Assembly: GCA_037951165.1 (NCBI GenBank)
Contig: JBBDHG010000058.1
Span: 322,501-386,500 of the forward strand
Direction: 5' to 3'
DNA: 64,000 nt
DNA from: Lophius americanus
Taxonomy: Eukaryota > Chordata > Actinopteri > Lophiiformes > Lophiidae
Each line of letters opens with the position of its first letter. Position 1 is the stretch's first letter. The notes below the pieces were generated by a model. That model saw only the letters and a program-made list of their open reading frames with translations, was not told the origin of the DNA and searched no databases. A program made the position numbers and the translations under genes. This document shows positions 24,813 to 37,600 of the stretch, in pieces.

Positions 24813-24846
24813 ATTGGCTGCAGTGACCGGATGCCACCAGCAGGGG
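24813..24846. promoter_or_regulatory. Candidate CCAAT box (reverse) and CTCF-like site
   Basis: ATTGG at 24,813-24,817 is a reverse CCAAT box. CCACCAGCAGGGG at 24,834-24,846 resembles the CTCF core (CCAGCAGGGGGC-type) with one or two departures. Both lie 50-200 bp upstream of the candidate noncoding first exon. These are motif matches by eye only. Confidence 0.25.
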
Positions 24847-24889
24847 TCTCCTTCTGGCTCCCAGCTCTGTTTACCTCCCAGCCCTGCTG

Positions 24890-25021
24890 CGGCCAGCTGA
24901 ACACAAACCACCGTCCTCAGCCTCCACCAGCGCGGAGAACACCGATGTAAGCTGCCCCGCGATTAATCCTTCGTGGATTTTCCTCCAGCGTTACGCGTTT
25001 TAGGGACACCCATAAATAAAG
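24890..25021 (+). other. zmynd11: Candidate noncoding first exon of zmynd11
   Basis: The stretch ends in a strong donor (AAAG|GTGAGT, junction at 25,021/25,022). It is GC-richer and has more CpG than its surroundings, and is followed by CpG-containing sequence to about 25,120. It lies 7 kb upstream of the first coding exon, which opens with a splice acceptor and therefore needs an upstream 5' UTR exon. The exon's left edge is unknown. No other convincing donor in a CpG-rich setting was seen in the 7 kb, but transcript evidence would be needed to confirm the assignment. Confidence 0.4.
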
Positions 25022-26199
25022 GTGAGTTATTAAACGCTCAATGACAACACTGCGGCTAACTAGCAGCTAGCGTCGTTAGCCTAGCCTTTAGCTGCTTTTC
25101 CTATCCCGTGATGGATGATTGTGAACATGGCGCCCTCTAAAACGAACGAGCAGGTTTTTATTTATAAAATGATATTTCGCTGCTTTTCTCAAGGTTAAAT
25201 TTGTGTTGTTTAAAAAAATCCCTTTAGCTAGCTTGTTGCTTTGTTGTCGTGATTAGCGTTCAGCTAGCTCAAAGCTACGCAGTAGTTTACTAACGTACAT
25301 GAACTCATAACAACATGCTGTTTTATGTCTGGGAAATATGAATCCCAATCGTCTTTTCGGGATTTTAATTAATCATTTCCCAACCTTTTTTATGTCTTTA
25401 AAGTTCATTTCGGCCCGACAAGCATCGCTTTGGGTGTTTGTTAGCTTGCTAGTAAGCTAGCTACATTCAGCTCTGGCCTTCTTCAGCTGGTTCTTTGTTA
25501 CCAAACCTACATGTGCTTAACAATCTGCTCTTTAATAACTAAAGCCGTATATTTGTTATTGATTCATACAGCATTTTTATACTAGTTAACTATCACAGAA
25601 AGGCCGTTCAAACCATATAAGTGTCTGTCTGCTTGGCTGCTAGCTGGCTTGATGCTAATGTCTGTAAGCACTGCTGCATGTTTCCACACCTGTGTGGCTG
25701 TCAGGTGAATTTATTATTATCATTGTTTACACAATAAGGGATGATTCCAGGGTTCATGTGAGGTCGTGATTTGCGGTCAAGTTTTTGAACGTCCAGGGAA
25801 TCACAGGAAACCTGCATTCGCATTGTAGAATAAAAAAAGATTGTATTAGTCCCAGGGGAGGGGAAATGATAATGATAGAGAAGCAAACAAGAAGTGGTAG
25901 CTAACAAATACATAACGGACAAAAAAAGAAACCTGACATAAAATATAAGTGGATAAAAAAACTACTAAAATGATAGCGTAAAATAGTGTGTAAATGTAAC
26001 AGTAGACTCACCAGAATGTGTTTTAGTATATATGAGTTTAAATATGACTCATGTTGCAGTAAAGTGTCTGAAATGCAGTCCAGTCTAGTGATGCATGAAA
26101 GTGATGCTATGTTGTGCAGACAAGCCTAACCAAACCCGATTTGTTATTAGTGCAAGATGATGTCAAAGTTTCCAATGTGAATAACACCAGTACCGGTGT

Positions 26200-26810
26200 A
26201 GATGGATTACATCTTCACCCGCTTCCACAGGTCGTTTCTCCCTGCAGCCGTCAGACTGCAGGAAGAACTGACCTCTGGAGGTATTCCTTCCTGTTACCCA
26301 AAGCAGTTTTTTTAACTCATATTTGACACGGACAAGATTTTTTTTCACCACAGTTTGAACAGCGAAAAACAATTGAAATTTAATCTTCTCAAATATTTTT
26401 TTTTATGTGGACTTCTATTAGATTGGATTACTGTTGACACCAGTGTGAACAGTCGGAACCAGAATGAATGTGTCTTTTCTCCCACTCAGCGTTATGACGA
26501 AGCAGATGATAAAGTGTTTGTACAAGATTGTACTGTGAGAGAAAATATCATACATGTGTGGAGTTTGGACATCTGGAGGGAGACCGGAGTGAAGCTGCTG
26601 CTCCTTCGTGTTAAAATGAGTCTGTTGAGGTGGTTTGGACATCTTGTTCGAAAGCGTCCCCTGTGGAGGTTTTCCAGGTATGTCCGACTGGAAGGAGAGT
26701 CCGGTGATGAATTTGATTGAGGGACTATATACCTCATTTGGCCAGGGAATACCGCGGGATCTGCCTGAATAAGCAGGAGAAGGATGTCTGGAATATTCTT
26801 TTTACCCCGC
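26200..26810 (+). mobile_element. Fragments of a LINE ORF C-terminus
   Basis: Near 26,225-26,255 the frame reads a 'RSFLPAAVRL'-like block typical of the end of fish retroelement ORFs. At 26,590-26,665 an open frame reads RETGVKLLLLRVKMSLLRWF followed by GHLVRKRP. Then, after frameshifts, comes a RDYI..LA-like segment and 'VW'. This order (LRWFGH.. then W(R)DYI..LA.E then REVW) is known at the C-terminus of several fish LINE ORF2 proteins. Degraded, with no complete domain. Confidence 0.55.
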
Positions 26811-27886
26811 TGCGTTTGCATCCCGAATGAATTCATTGGTTTTCAGGGAATGAAGTACTTATAAAATGGCTTAGACCAACCAATTGCAAGTCAAAAGGTG
26901 AAATTATCGGGCAAGTACAATAATTATTGTATTGTATGACAACGCTGCTCCAGCTGAGCACGATCGTATCAATGATTTGTCTGCGATTTGTGTACAAAGT
27001 CGAATATGGAGGATCAACATATGTCTCCCAGCTGTCCCTGCTAGGAGAATTGTGTTTGCAAATTTAATACTGTAAATCGGAAATTGCTTCCCTCAAATCC
27101 TGTTTTCGCCATCTGCCCTTAGCCTAAAAAGATGACGGACCATCACCGCACATCTGTCACCGCAGCGGGAAAAAAAAAATGCAAGACATGGAACGGCAGC
27201 ATGTCTATCTTATTAATTTTGATGATGAAGCCGCATACAAGTGACATTCCTTGCTGTTTATTATCGTGCTTGTTCCAAAGATGGGGTCATGATGCACATC
27301 TGTTCAGAATGATTTCAAATGCAGGTCATTTACAAAGATGGCCGTCGAGGCAAATCGATAAGATTTGAAAAAAAAAGGATCAGACAATTGTCAATTTCAA
27401 GTGCAGTATGAAAGTTGCCTTTGATTATCCTGGGAGACATGAAAGCCTCCCAGCCTGTGTCGGCTCTCTGCTAATTGGCCTCCAGTGTTCCACATCTTGC
27501 CTAATTGTTTGGCGATCATGTTGGCGCGTATAGTTATCCTCCTGTCGTGATGTAGAGGTAGCTCTCTGGAGAGCCAGAGGTTAATGCTGGGGTATACCTG
27601 CCAGCACAGGAGATACTCCAGGAGAGATAGCAGGTTGTTCTGGCATCATGGCACAGGTGGTCCTCTTCACACCTTCTGAACATAATAGGAGCGCCCGCCT
27701 TAAAACTCCTGTTTCCTCTTCCTCTGCCTGCGGGGTTTTTAGATGCTGCAACAGCTGTGCAACTATCCAAGTCCAAGTCCCTAGTAGATTCCCTTCAGTT
27801 TTGCTCTCCTACCCAATCAGTGGTTACTTTATCAGGTTTGACGTCTATAATAGAAAGGCCTATACTAGGCTGTAATCTATTGCGAT

Positions 27887-28420
27887 TAAAGGTGCAGTGA
27901 GTATAATCGCTTACACTCTAGTGGTGAAGATAGAGAATGCATCCTCAGCTCACCCATCCCTGTCCAAGATTCTATGGCCGCCTTGAAATGTCAGATGATG
28001 AACCTACTCTGGGCATGGGAAGGAAGAAGCAGCTGTGATCTCAGTTTATACCCCCAGTTAGTCGTCATGATGGACAAAGGGCACTGGAAAACTCATGGCT
28101 CTAGAGCCACCATCATTGAAATATGCGTGCGAGGGGGGGGCAAGCTGTCACAAGGGAGAGTTCTTCCCAGGGAATTCCCCTGTAACTGAAGCCGTGCCTA
28201 GTTGGCCACTGACAACTTATTAAATATATTTTTCTTCTTCTTGGTTCATTTTTAAAGTGAAGCATATCTTGATCGTCTTTCTGCCCCTCCTGCCTAAAAA
28301 CCTGAAAAGTTCTCTCTAGAGTCAGTGTTCCGTTTGTCCGTTCCAGATTACAGTTCAAACACAGTCAGCACAGCATGGTAGTCTTCCTCGAAGAGGACCT
28401 GCTCCCCACTTGTCATGGTC
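27887..28420 (+). repeat. Dispersed repeat split by an insertion
   Basis: The head 'taaaggtgcagtgagtata' to about 27,990 and the tail 'ctctctagagtcagtgttcc' to 'gaagaggacctgctcccca' at about 28,310-28,412 are the two ends of a repeat I know from percomorph genomes. The sequence between them (about 28,000-28,300) does not belong. A second head-only copy is at 47,176-47,345. Confidence 0.5.
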
Positions 28421-30297
28421 TTGGTACAGCAAGTCTTCAGTTTGCGTGAGGAGAGTTTAGAAACTCAATCGGGTCTGCAGCACAAACAAACAAGATAGTC
28501 CGACTTTATTTTTGTCATTGTTTCCCGTCGGAGTGTGACTATTATGCTGAAATCATAAAAGCCACGCGTGAAATGTCATTTCTGCTTTTTGGGCAGACAC
28601 ATCAAAAGGTTTATTTCGATTGTATGAGTAAAATCCAGTTTGGACTCGTGTAGAGCTCGTTGTTGGCGTCACCATGGTAGTTTTTAAAATTCATTAATGA
28701 GATCAAGAATTAACCGGGTCTGAAAGTTGTGATGGAAACATTTTAATATCTTAATCTTTCCTGGTTTGTGTCATTACCGGTGATTGGTTTGATCTTGTTC
28801 TTTCCAAAATTATAAAGCCTAAAAATAAAGAACTCTTAATAGAGAATGATGAATAATTTCTCTATAATGTATTTTACATGGTTGCTGTGACTAACCTCGT
28901 ACTTTATGTTGGATTTAGCTTAATTTACAGTTTATTGTCGGATAATTTGCTCAGTAGAAAACGTCTTTTTTACCTTAGCCCCCCCTTCCCTTTACCAAAG
29001 TTCATACTCCTATAACAAAATGAGCATCATCCTTTTTTTGACATCTGTCACGGCCTCTTCAACCACAAAGAGCCCTAAAGCCGAGAATGTTCATCCCCGT
29101 CTTTCTAAAGCGTTGCTACGGTTAGCTTTTGGCTACGGTTTATGAAAATGACATCTCAGGTTTCATGGATGGTTAAGAGGAAGACCGCAAAAAATTGGAT
29201 TTGAGTTTCTCCAGATATTTGGGGGGGGCCGGGCCAGTGCGCCACATGAGAAAGTCAAACCAGAATTATTCAGAACCTTTTAATGGTCCCTTGTTAAACT
29301 CTCTCTTGACATTTCCTGCTATCTATTTTCATATCCAAACAGTAGAGAGGGAAATGTTCTGAGGCAGGAATGAGTTCGGGGTGATTAGGTAAAAGTTCTG
29401 GCTCTAGATTTGAGGTGAGATTAAATTTCACTAGATTCTGATTCATTGCTAGACAACTGCTCAGCAAACATCTCGGCGTCAGTTTACACAAAACTGGTTG
29501 TAACAAAACGATTTTTGCTGTTTGTCCTCTCGTTTACATGACAGAACTAGAAACACAAACTTTTGAAAATGGATCCCAGACTGTTATCTTTTTAAAATGC
29601 CTCTGTTTTTGTCTCCATGTAAACTGGCAATATGCAGTTCTTGTAACTTCACAACCTCTCTTTGCTCATGGCTGTTAGGTTCTACCTGTACTATTAGGTG
29701 TAAATCATAATATAGAATTAAGGATTAGACCAATCAACCATAAAATTAAGTTCCCTTTAGCCTCAAAACAGTTCTATCATGTCACTTTGTGTTCTTACAA
29801 CCGTCAGGACTTGCGATGAAGGAATTCCAGCACACTGACTCGCATGCAATATAATATTTATTGCAACGTTTTGATACTAGAATATTTAATGAGGTAACTT
29901 ATACTAGAAAATGAAAAAATTAAATTAAATAAAGGATGGCATCGTCAGATAGATCTCAGTGGAGTTACAAGCATCTCAAACACAGCACTTATAAACCTGA
30001 TTAAATAAATAAACGTGCAAAGTTTTTTTTTTGTCACTTTTCTGTTAGAACCAGCATTAATTATGTCAGAAACTTGAACTACATTGGCTCCATTTTGGGA
30101 TCAGACAGCACAGGTTAAACTTCACTTCCCATGTTTATCAATGACCCTTGGGCCCACATGACCCTGGCATCGGTTTACCAGTTGTCCTTTATTAGACAAC
30201 TTCGGTAGGTATGAATTACGGCAGACCAGTAACACTCATCGGGAAAAGTTAAGTTCTGGAGATGCTCTGATCCAGTCAGCGATTCCTTTTTTTTTTT

Positions 30298-30790
30298 TCT
30301 TTAAAGTTTTAAAACCACAGTGAGTAGTGTATTTGTAAGTGCCCTTCTTTTGAAGGATTACAGTGGAAGTAAGGTTGGCGGCATTGTGTATATGTTCTGA
30401 CTTGTTGAAATCAATTTAGGCTCCACCCTCTTCGCCAGTCGTTTTCTTTAACCAATTGTAAGACATTACAATTGCAAGAAGTGAAACAAAGCTTTGTAAA
30501 GCTTGTTTAGTCCGTTATATATTATACGTTGGCTTTATTCAGGGACTTAATGCTCGAGGCTGGCCTCTGCGCTCCCGCTAGCTTTAGCCACACTGTCAAA
30601 GCTTGCTTCTTCAAACTCGCTTTGTGATGTCTGTTAAATTCATTCTGCTGAATGTTTTGCAAGTTTTTCTGCAGCTTTTTTTGTCCTTACAAGTTTTATA
30701 TATTGCAAGCTTTGTGTCGCCATTTACGGTGAGAATGATTTTAAGATGTGAGATTGGACTACCTCACCCACCTGATCGCGCTTAATGACA
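30298..30790 (+). repeat. Unclassified interspersed repeat, copy B
   Basis: Diverged copy of 1,222-1,715 with the same order of blocks and the same orientation (see that entry). It differs by many substitutions and an insertion at about 30,430-30,525. It lies in the probable intron 1 of zmynd11. Confidence 0.6.
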
Positions 30791-31379
30791 GACGTGTGAT
30801 TCTTGTGGTTCTGCTCACGCTTTAGTCCGCGTGTTCTCTAGCTGTTCCAGACGACCACCTTCTGCTCTCGTCTTTGAAAGACAGATCTTGGCGTTTTATC
30901 TAACAGGCTTCTGTTAAATCCCTTTTCAGTGACCCAAATTTGTGTTTCCTGCCTGTCCTGATCGTTAGACTAATATCAGCCAAATATAAATAAAAAAATT
31001 GCACTTTCAGCAGATGGCAATTTGTTCAAGCGCACTAAAGGGACAAATTTATGTTGTCGTAAAGTTTGAAGAGGTTGTGGCTAAAACCTGAATGTGAAAT
31101 AGTCTGGGCGAAGTCTCGGAGTGTTCGTCAAACCGTATAAAAACGGCTCCAGTCGGGAGTATTCAGCTGAGGTTAGCGTGGATAAGTTTTGAAATCCATC
31201 GTGTGGGTTCGTCCTGGGTGACAGATCCGTCTTCTTGACCAGGAGAGGCTGCTGGACTTTTCATCTGGTGGTTTGTGTGACATAGGACAGAAGGAAACAA
31301 AGGACCTGCTGGGGCGAGCCCCGAAAGGAACAGATGAATGAATGAAGAAGGGGAGAACTTGAATTCCTCTTGCTTCCTC

Positions 31380-31575
31380 GGACACTCCAAAAACATGCAG
31401 TCCAGGTGAACTGGTGACGCTGAAATGCCCGTAAGTGAGAGTGTGAATAAAAGTTAGTCTCTGTGTTTTGGCCTTGAGAACCTGGAGTCTGTCCAAAGTG
31501 TACCCGGCCTCTTGTTCAGTGTCCGCTGGGATGGACTCAACCTTCCACAGGATAAGCTACAGAAAACGGATGAAT
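31380..31575 (+). repeat. Dispersed teleost repeat, 'ggtgaactggtgac' type
   Basis: The blocks 'aaacatgcagtccaggtgaa', 'ctggtgacgctgaaatgccc', 'gtgtacccggcctcttgttc', 'gtccgctgggatggactcaa' and 'ggataagctacagaaaacgg' form the same repeat as the minus-strand copy at 13,016 and the copy at 53,605. It is noncoding. Confidence 0.65.
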
Positions 31576-31589
31576 GTTAATCACACTTG

Positions 31590-31820
31590 TCTGGCTGTAG
31601 CTCAGTGGGCAGAACGGCCGGTTCCAGCCCCAGCGAGCCTACATGTCTCAGGGTCCCACCTAAGCAAGACCCTGAACCCAATATGCTCCCCGGGTCTCCT
31701 AAGGGGCCGCCCACTGCTCCTGCAGTGACGGGTCAAATGCAGAGAAATAATTTCTCTATGTTGTACTGTGTATGACTGCATGTGATAACTAAAGGATACA
31801 TTATTATTATTATAATAATC
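31590..31820 (+). mobile_element. SINE-like element with (ATT)n tail
   Basis: The head 'ggctgtagctcagtgggcag' is tRNA-like. The middle 'aagcaagaccctgaaccca' and 'gggtctcctaaggggccgcccactgctcc' matches the other SINE copies. The tail 'gggtcaaatgcagagaaataa', then 'aactaaagga' and (ATT)n resembles a LINE 3' end, as expected for a SINE that uses LINE machinery. Confidence 0.6.
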
Positions 31821-32000
31821 ATATAAACAGGAAGACTTCGCTAGTATACCACATGCAACTGTTTTCTCGATATTCTTACAAAAGCACTAGACCAGTTATC
31901 TTGTCCGTTTCCGCCACTTTTAAGAATGTTGCATCCTTTCGCTCACAGGACAAATGAACGTGCGTCTCCTGAGTTATATTTTCCCGTTTGTTTCCGACAG

Positions 32001-32136
32001 TTGCGATGAATAAGGAAATCATGTCACGTGTGGTGAAGAAGAGGCAGGCGGACCCCAAAGTGGTTCAGTATGTGTGGGCGTCCATCGAGGTCATCCGCAA
32101 CCAGAAACAAATTGCAAACATGGACAGGATCTCCAA
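32001..32136 (+). CDS. zmynd11: zmynd11 coding exon 1 (start codon, N-terminal domain)
   Basis: The acceptor is CCGACAG at 31,994-32,000 and the donor is AA|GTAAGT at 32,137. I chose ATG at 32,021 because MSRVVKKRQAD aligns with the human start MARLTKRRQAD. An in-frame ATG at 32,006 would add five residues (MNKEI). The exon encodes the first 38 residues plus two bases of K39, including EVIRNQKQIANMDRIS. Residues 1-90 form a winged-helix-like domain in this family. Coding begins 20 nt after the acceptor, so the 5' UTR is split by an intron. Confidence 0.93.
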
Positions 32137-33227
32137 GTAAGTTCGCCACAGTCCAGACACCACAGACTTCTCTGGGCAATCCGCAGACCTCACTCTAACC
32201 AATTTTAAGGCGACGCCGTTTTAGTTGTGCAGACTGACGTGACGGGAAACACGGAGACGTTTGGGGGCATAATGGATTTAAGATACTTTGGCTTGCTGCC
32301 TCATCTTTATGCAGGAAGTAATAATTATTTACCAGCTCAGGTAGCTGCAGAATTTTGTTTTCATCGTAAATTTCCAGAAGCGTTGCATCCGCTTGAGGTT
32401 TTTACATTGTGTCGTGAAAAAGCGAACTCTTTTCATCGTCCGTTGGTCTCCTGATTCATTTTCACCGGTCTTCATTTAGCGTACATAATGAAAGTAAATC
32501 GTGAAACAGTACCACCATTTCCTTCAATCCAAATCTTTATTGATCATTAACACTTTTGCATTTTTGTTTAACTCATTTCCTTTTGTAGACGAATTACTTA
32601 ATTCAGCTCTATTGTCGGGTTCAGTGTCTCTCTTCTCATTCTTGGCGTGCCGCTCCACACATTCCACTCACTGAGGCACAGATCTGTGAATATACGACCC
32701 CTCTCTTCTGGGAATGATTCAAACGACATTTCTTTCCCCCCATTTCACTCTGAGATCGTGGCTTTTATGGCACAACAAGTGAATGAAACACAATCGCTTA
32801 CTTTGTGTTTGTCGTGAAGTCACAGACACGTCGGAAAACCAAACGTCGCGTCCAAGTTCACAGCATAGCCCGTTATTGGAGTCCGATAGACCGCCTCGAC
32901 GGGAACGGGAACCTCAACGCCGGTAGGGCGTTAAAATGTCAAAATGTCGCATGCATTTTGTCGCTCGAGTTGAAAAATTAGGGAAAGGTTTGTTATCGCG
33001 AACAAGGCAAACTTCACGTTATCATCTACTTGTGCCTTTGCGTTGACTTGATATGAAATCGAACCACACGTCACATTCAAGCGCTCCCTAAAACTTTGCG
33101 TGAACAGTGGAATAGTTCAATTATTCTTACTTTTACAAGTCTTTTTTTTTTTTTGTCAGTGCGACTCGACATTAATGTCACTCTTCACCCACGCTGAAAT
33201 CAGAAAATCATTTCCTTTAATATTGAT

Positions 33228-33265
<38 letters not shown>

Positions 33266-34620
33266 GATGTTTTGTCATTCAGTCAATGTTTTGTTTTGCT
33301 TTGGAAAATGTTATACAATATTATAAAATACCTGGAAGAAGTTTTTTTTTGTCTGAAATCAGATTTTCTATTTTTATCCGACAGTCAAAGAGACACACCA
33401 AATGGAGAAAAGCCATAAAAACTCTCAATATTTTGTATTTTATTTCGAGATTTTAATCGGCCGTCGAAATAATTTCAGATTATTTTCAATTTTCTTCTTT
33501 TTCAAAGTTCATGTGAAAAGTGTTCGGTGGAGTTTTTAGAGAAGGCGTCGGCAGGAGCTGCGGAACCTGGATGTTCTGTTTGCCTCTCTATCTCAACTTT
33601 ATTCCAGACACTTGGATCGGTACCAGGGTGAAAATATACCTCAACCGTCTGCCTTCCGTTTGTCGCCTCTCCTGCCTTCAAGTTAGCGATTCCTCTCCGT
33701 CACAGGATGGAGCCGAGACTCAAACACTCGGCACGTCCCGTAAATGTTGAGCACCTCAGAGCTGGCCGCCTGACAAATGAATACTGGCTGCGAGTGACTG
33801 TCGTCATGGCAACACTAAGCGGCGGCAGCAAGCTCTCCTGCTGCCCACCAACACTCCCCCCCCGACCCCTTGCCCACCACACCTCAACATTATCCAGTCC
33901 CGCCGTAGCTTAGATTCGCCCAGCGGAGCTTTGTGGCTCACAGGCCGTGACAATACAGGCGAGTAGGAGTCCCAGCATAGTGGCGGTAAATAATAATTAA
34001 CCTTCTCCCTCACAAGGCAGGGAAAGTAAGTCAAGGTCACAGCCACGGCAGCCAGGCGCTTGAAAATCTGTTTGTTAATCATGAACGAGGCTGATTTTCT
34101 CACCGTCTGGTTTGTGTTAAACTGCCTGTTTTATTTATGAAGCCGTCAATCAGAAAAAGCTGCCGAAGACGAAAACCGTTTGTGACACCGGGAATTTTTT
34201 TGTGTGTTTGTTGTAGAAACAAACAAAAACCACAGGGTCAAGGCAGTGTGCTGTATAATATAATAGATGAAGATCTGCGCAGAAACAAGATGCAGGTTGT
34301 TGGTTCTCCGCCGCCCTAAAGTACATATCATGTATATGAATATATTAATGGTGCCACAGTTGTACGTCTGTACAGACCCCCTCCTCAAACGGCACACTTT
34401 TGAAGGGAATATCGACTATAAAGTTTATCTTTTAACAGTAAGAAATACAGATTTGCTGCTGTTTCCACTGCCTTTGAGCAAAATCAGACCAGGCTAAAGC
34501 AATTAGGGATTCTATTGGGACATGTGTTGCTGCAGACATGAGGTCATACTCACGGGTTCAAAAAACAGTCACAGGGCTTGAGCTGCAATACCAAATCCCC
34601 ACCTCTCACACACACACATG

Positions 34621-34651
<31 letters not shown>

Positions 34652-37600
34652 CTGCATGAAGACACTGGCCGGCCTTTTTGAACTGGAAAAGATTGAAATT
34701 GTCAATAATTGATGCAAGACACTTTCTCTCATTCTGACCAGGGAAGGATGAACGGAGACCACGAGCAAATGTTCCTTGATTTTTAGTGTTCGGGCTGCAT
34801 TGGTGAAAAAGTCACATCGCGATATTGCGATGTAGGTGTTATCCAGGAGAATGCGCACATCACTACAAAACGACTTAATTAAATGAATAACAATAAGAAA
34901 AATTATCGTTTTTCAAAATAAAGTCATTTTGCAAACTCTCCACATAAAAATAAATAATAAAATTATAATTTTCACCTTTCATGCCGTTGTCTGTCGTGAG
35001 AGCGACCCAGCGCTCATTTCAGGAAGCGGGCTGAACAAACTCTCTGCCGCCTGAGTGAATGTATCTGATAGTTTCAGCGTCTTTTTCTCAGATTATTGTG
35101 CGTGACAAAGCGGCAGAACGATATTGAACAGATTTTTTTTTTTTTTTTTTAATTTTCATTTCTGGGCACATGAAAGCAGCTGAGAATGAAACACAAATAC
35201 AAAGTGACAAGGGGACACAAACATGAGTTTCGTGATCCGTTAAAACCTCCTTAAATACGCACTTACGTTCCGAGAAGTTCACTGTCACTCAGCAGGCAAC
35301 TACAGGAATAATGATAGCTGCTATTTGAACTGTGTGTGCAACTCCAGGAGGAAATAAGGTGGAGACCGTTTCAGAACCTCCTCACGTGAACCTCGTCTGC
35401 CTCTCGCGTGGCGATAATAGAGTTTATGACGCGTTTGAAGTGTAGTCGGGGAATTGTACAAATCTGAGAGGCGAATCGTTGAAAGACGCGTGCTCTCTTG
35501 AGGAAAATCAAATTGAGTCGTAAAGAGCTTCACTTGAATCGAGTTTAAACGCAATAAGCCGAGGGCGCCGTCGGAGGTTAGCGTGTTATAATGGCTAGAA
35601 TCAGCCGCGGTGAACATCAATCCGTGCTGATTTTCCAACCACCTCCATCTGCACAGGTACCTGAGCCGCGTGTTTGGAATGCACCCCAAGGAGACGGCCA
35701 GACAGCTGAGTTTGGCCGTGAAGGACGGCCTCGTTGTGGAGACTCTCACGGTCGGCTGCAAGGGCTCCAAGGCCGGCATCGAGCAGGAAGGATACTGGCT
35801 GCCTGGGGACGAGATGGTAGGTGGAACCGGTTTCCGGACGGAGGCGTCAATGAATCTGTTCTCCGTGTTCCGTGTGAACGGCGGACTCCCTCTAAAATGT
35901 TCAGCTCTGACCCGATTCTATTCAACTCATCGTCTCCGTTCCCCCCATGAGCTGAATATTGAAGTCGTCATTAAAGATTTATACCAACTAATCAGCAACC
36001 TGGCTTCATTTCCCTGCTTATTAATGTCTCCATTATTTAATTTCACCCACAGCAGACCAGCCACGCCCCTTTTTTGAGCAGCGATCCCAAAGATATGTAA
36101 TCGTCCACAGTGTGACGCGAAGAACCAATCTATCAAAACTTCCATCTATCAAAATAACTGCTGAGTCATTTCTGTTTTATTGGTATTAAGTAAAGCCTTC
36201 AATATCTGAAACAAGAGAAGAAAAACATTTCTTTGTATATTTTACTTCTTTGGCCAGTTTCATATCTGAGATAGATAGTTTACGAGAAAAGGACAAATTG
36301 TTTGGACAAGCATGTTTCTGAACAGTAAAAAAAAAGAACTTATTTCATGGAGAAATTGTGTTTTTCATTAATGATAATCAAAATACAACAAAAAAAATGT
36401 AATCTGGACCAAAAGGTTGTACAAATCTAATTATATCAAGTTACATAATTCTGTTCAGTAAATAATCTCTCAATCACCATGATAAATGTCTCTTGACGTG
36501 TGGTGATGCCCAGGGCTCTATCCTTGGCCTCTTACTGTTTAGCATACGCGGTACATGCTACCACTGGGTCACATTATAAACGGGTTCAGTCACATTTTTT
36601 CAGTCACAAATCGTGGTTCCAAATCTGCTCAACGTATTTGAACGGGATATTAAAGAGTTATAATGTGATTAGAAGAATAATAAGCAGTTAGCAGCAATTT
36701 TTTTGGAGTTTGTTTCTTTCCGGGTTTATCAGTTTAATTGAAGCTTAGGTATAACCTCAGATGACGGTTTCAAAAGCTGTTCGGTATTTCCTAGCTTTCC
36801 TAGCTTAGCTTATCACCTATTGGATCTCGTTGCATGCACTCGGTCTCCAAGCGTCCTTTGGAGCCTCCGCCACCTCAGTCTTTGTAGAACAGGAAAAACA
36901 AGAATGCTTCAAAACCAAGTTGTTGTTTTTTTTTAGGTTTCATCAACTAAATAGACACTTCAGACGCTCACCTCACGTTTCTAATCCCAGCGCTTTTTTG
37001 CAACCAGACTCAATCCGCCCAGGAGGTTTCTGTTATGCTTCGACCACTAGAGTACGAGAGAATCGCATGTGAAATATCTTGCAGGAAAGCCAGAGATGAC
37101 TAACGGATTTGTGTCGGAACAAAAGTATGAGAGGAGAGGATCATTTCTTAGCCCTCGCCCCCTTTTGTACATGTTGCAGTAGAAATCTCTGCAGCCAAGG
37201 CCGTTTGGCAGGAGAGGGATCCGTGGAAATCCTCGGACGAAGCACCGGGGGGTTTAATTGATGTGTGATGTGACGTGATGTGTTGTAAAACTGAGTGGTT
37301 CTCTGAGGACACGGCTCTGCTGTCCAGGGGAGCTCAGCTCATTTTTAGCAGCAGGACTTTTAAACACTACTCTCTGAATCACTTGCCATCACAGGACCCG
37401 AAAGCCGAAGGAAGCAAGGTAAGGGCTGCATCGTTCTTTTTCCCCAATTCAGGGTTTGTTCCTTCATTTGATCGCTTCATTTCTCTCCCCCCCAACCCCC
37501 CTCTACCCAACTAACATCATCCCGTGTGAAATCGGTTCAGCCGCACGCAAAGCGGTCTGGGGTTTGAGTGAATCTTTCTCATGCGTGTTTCAGAACAACG

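Larger units (their letters stand above)
25022..32000 (+). other. Probable intron 1 of zmynd11, repeat-rich
   Basis: No coding exon was recognised. It contains an antisense LINE 3' tail near 25,815-25,875, LINE coding debris at 26,200-26,800, a GTGCAGTG-type repeat at 27,887-28,420, the unclassified repeat copy B at 30,298-30,790, a 'cagctggg'-type repeat at 31,380-31,575 and a SINE at 31,590-31,820. If the candidate first exon is wrong, this is simply upstream sequence. Confidence 0.45.
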
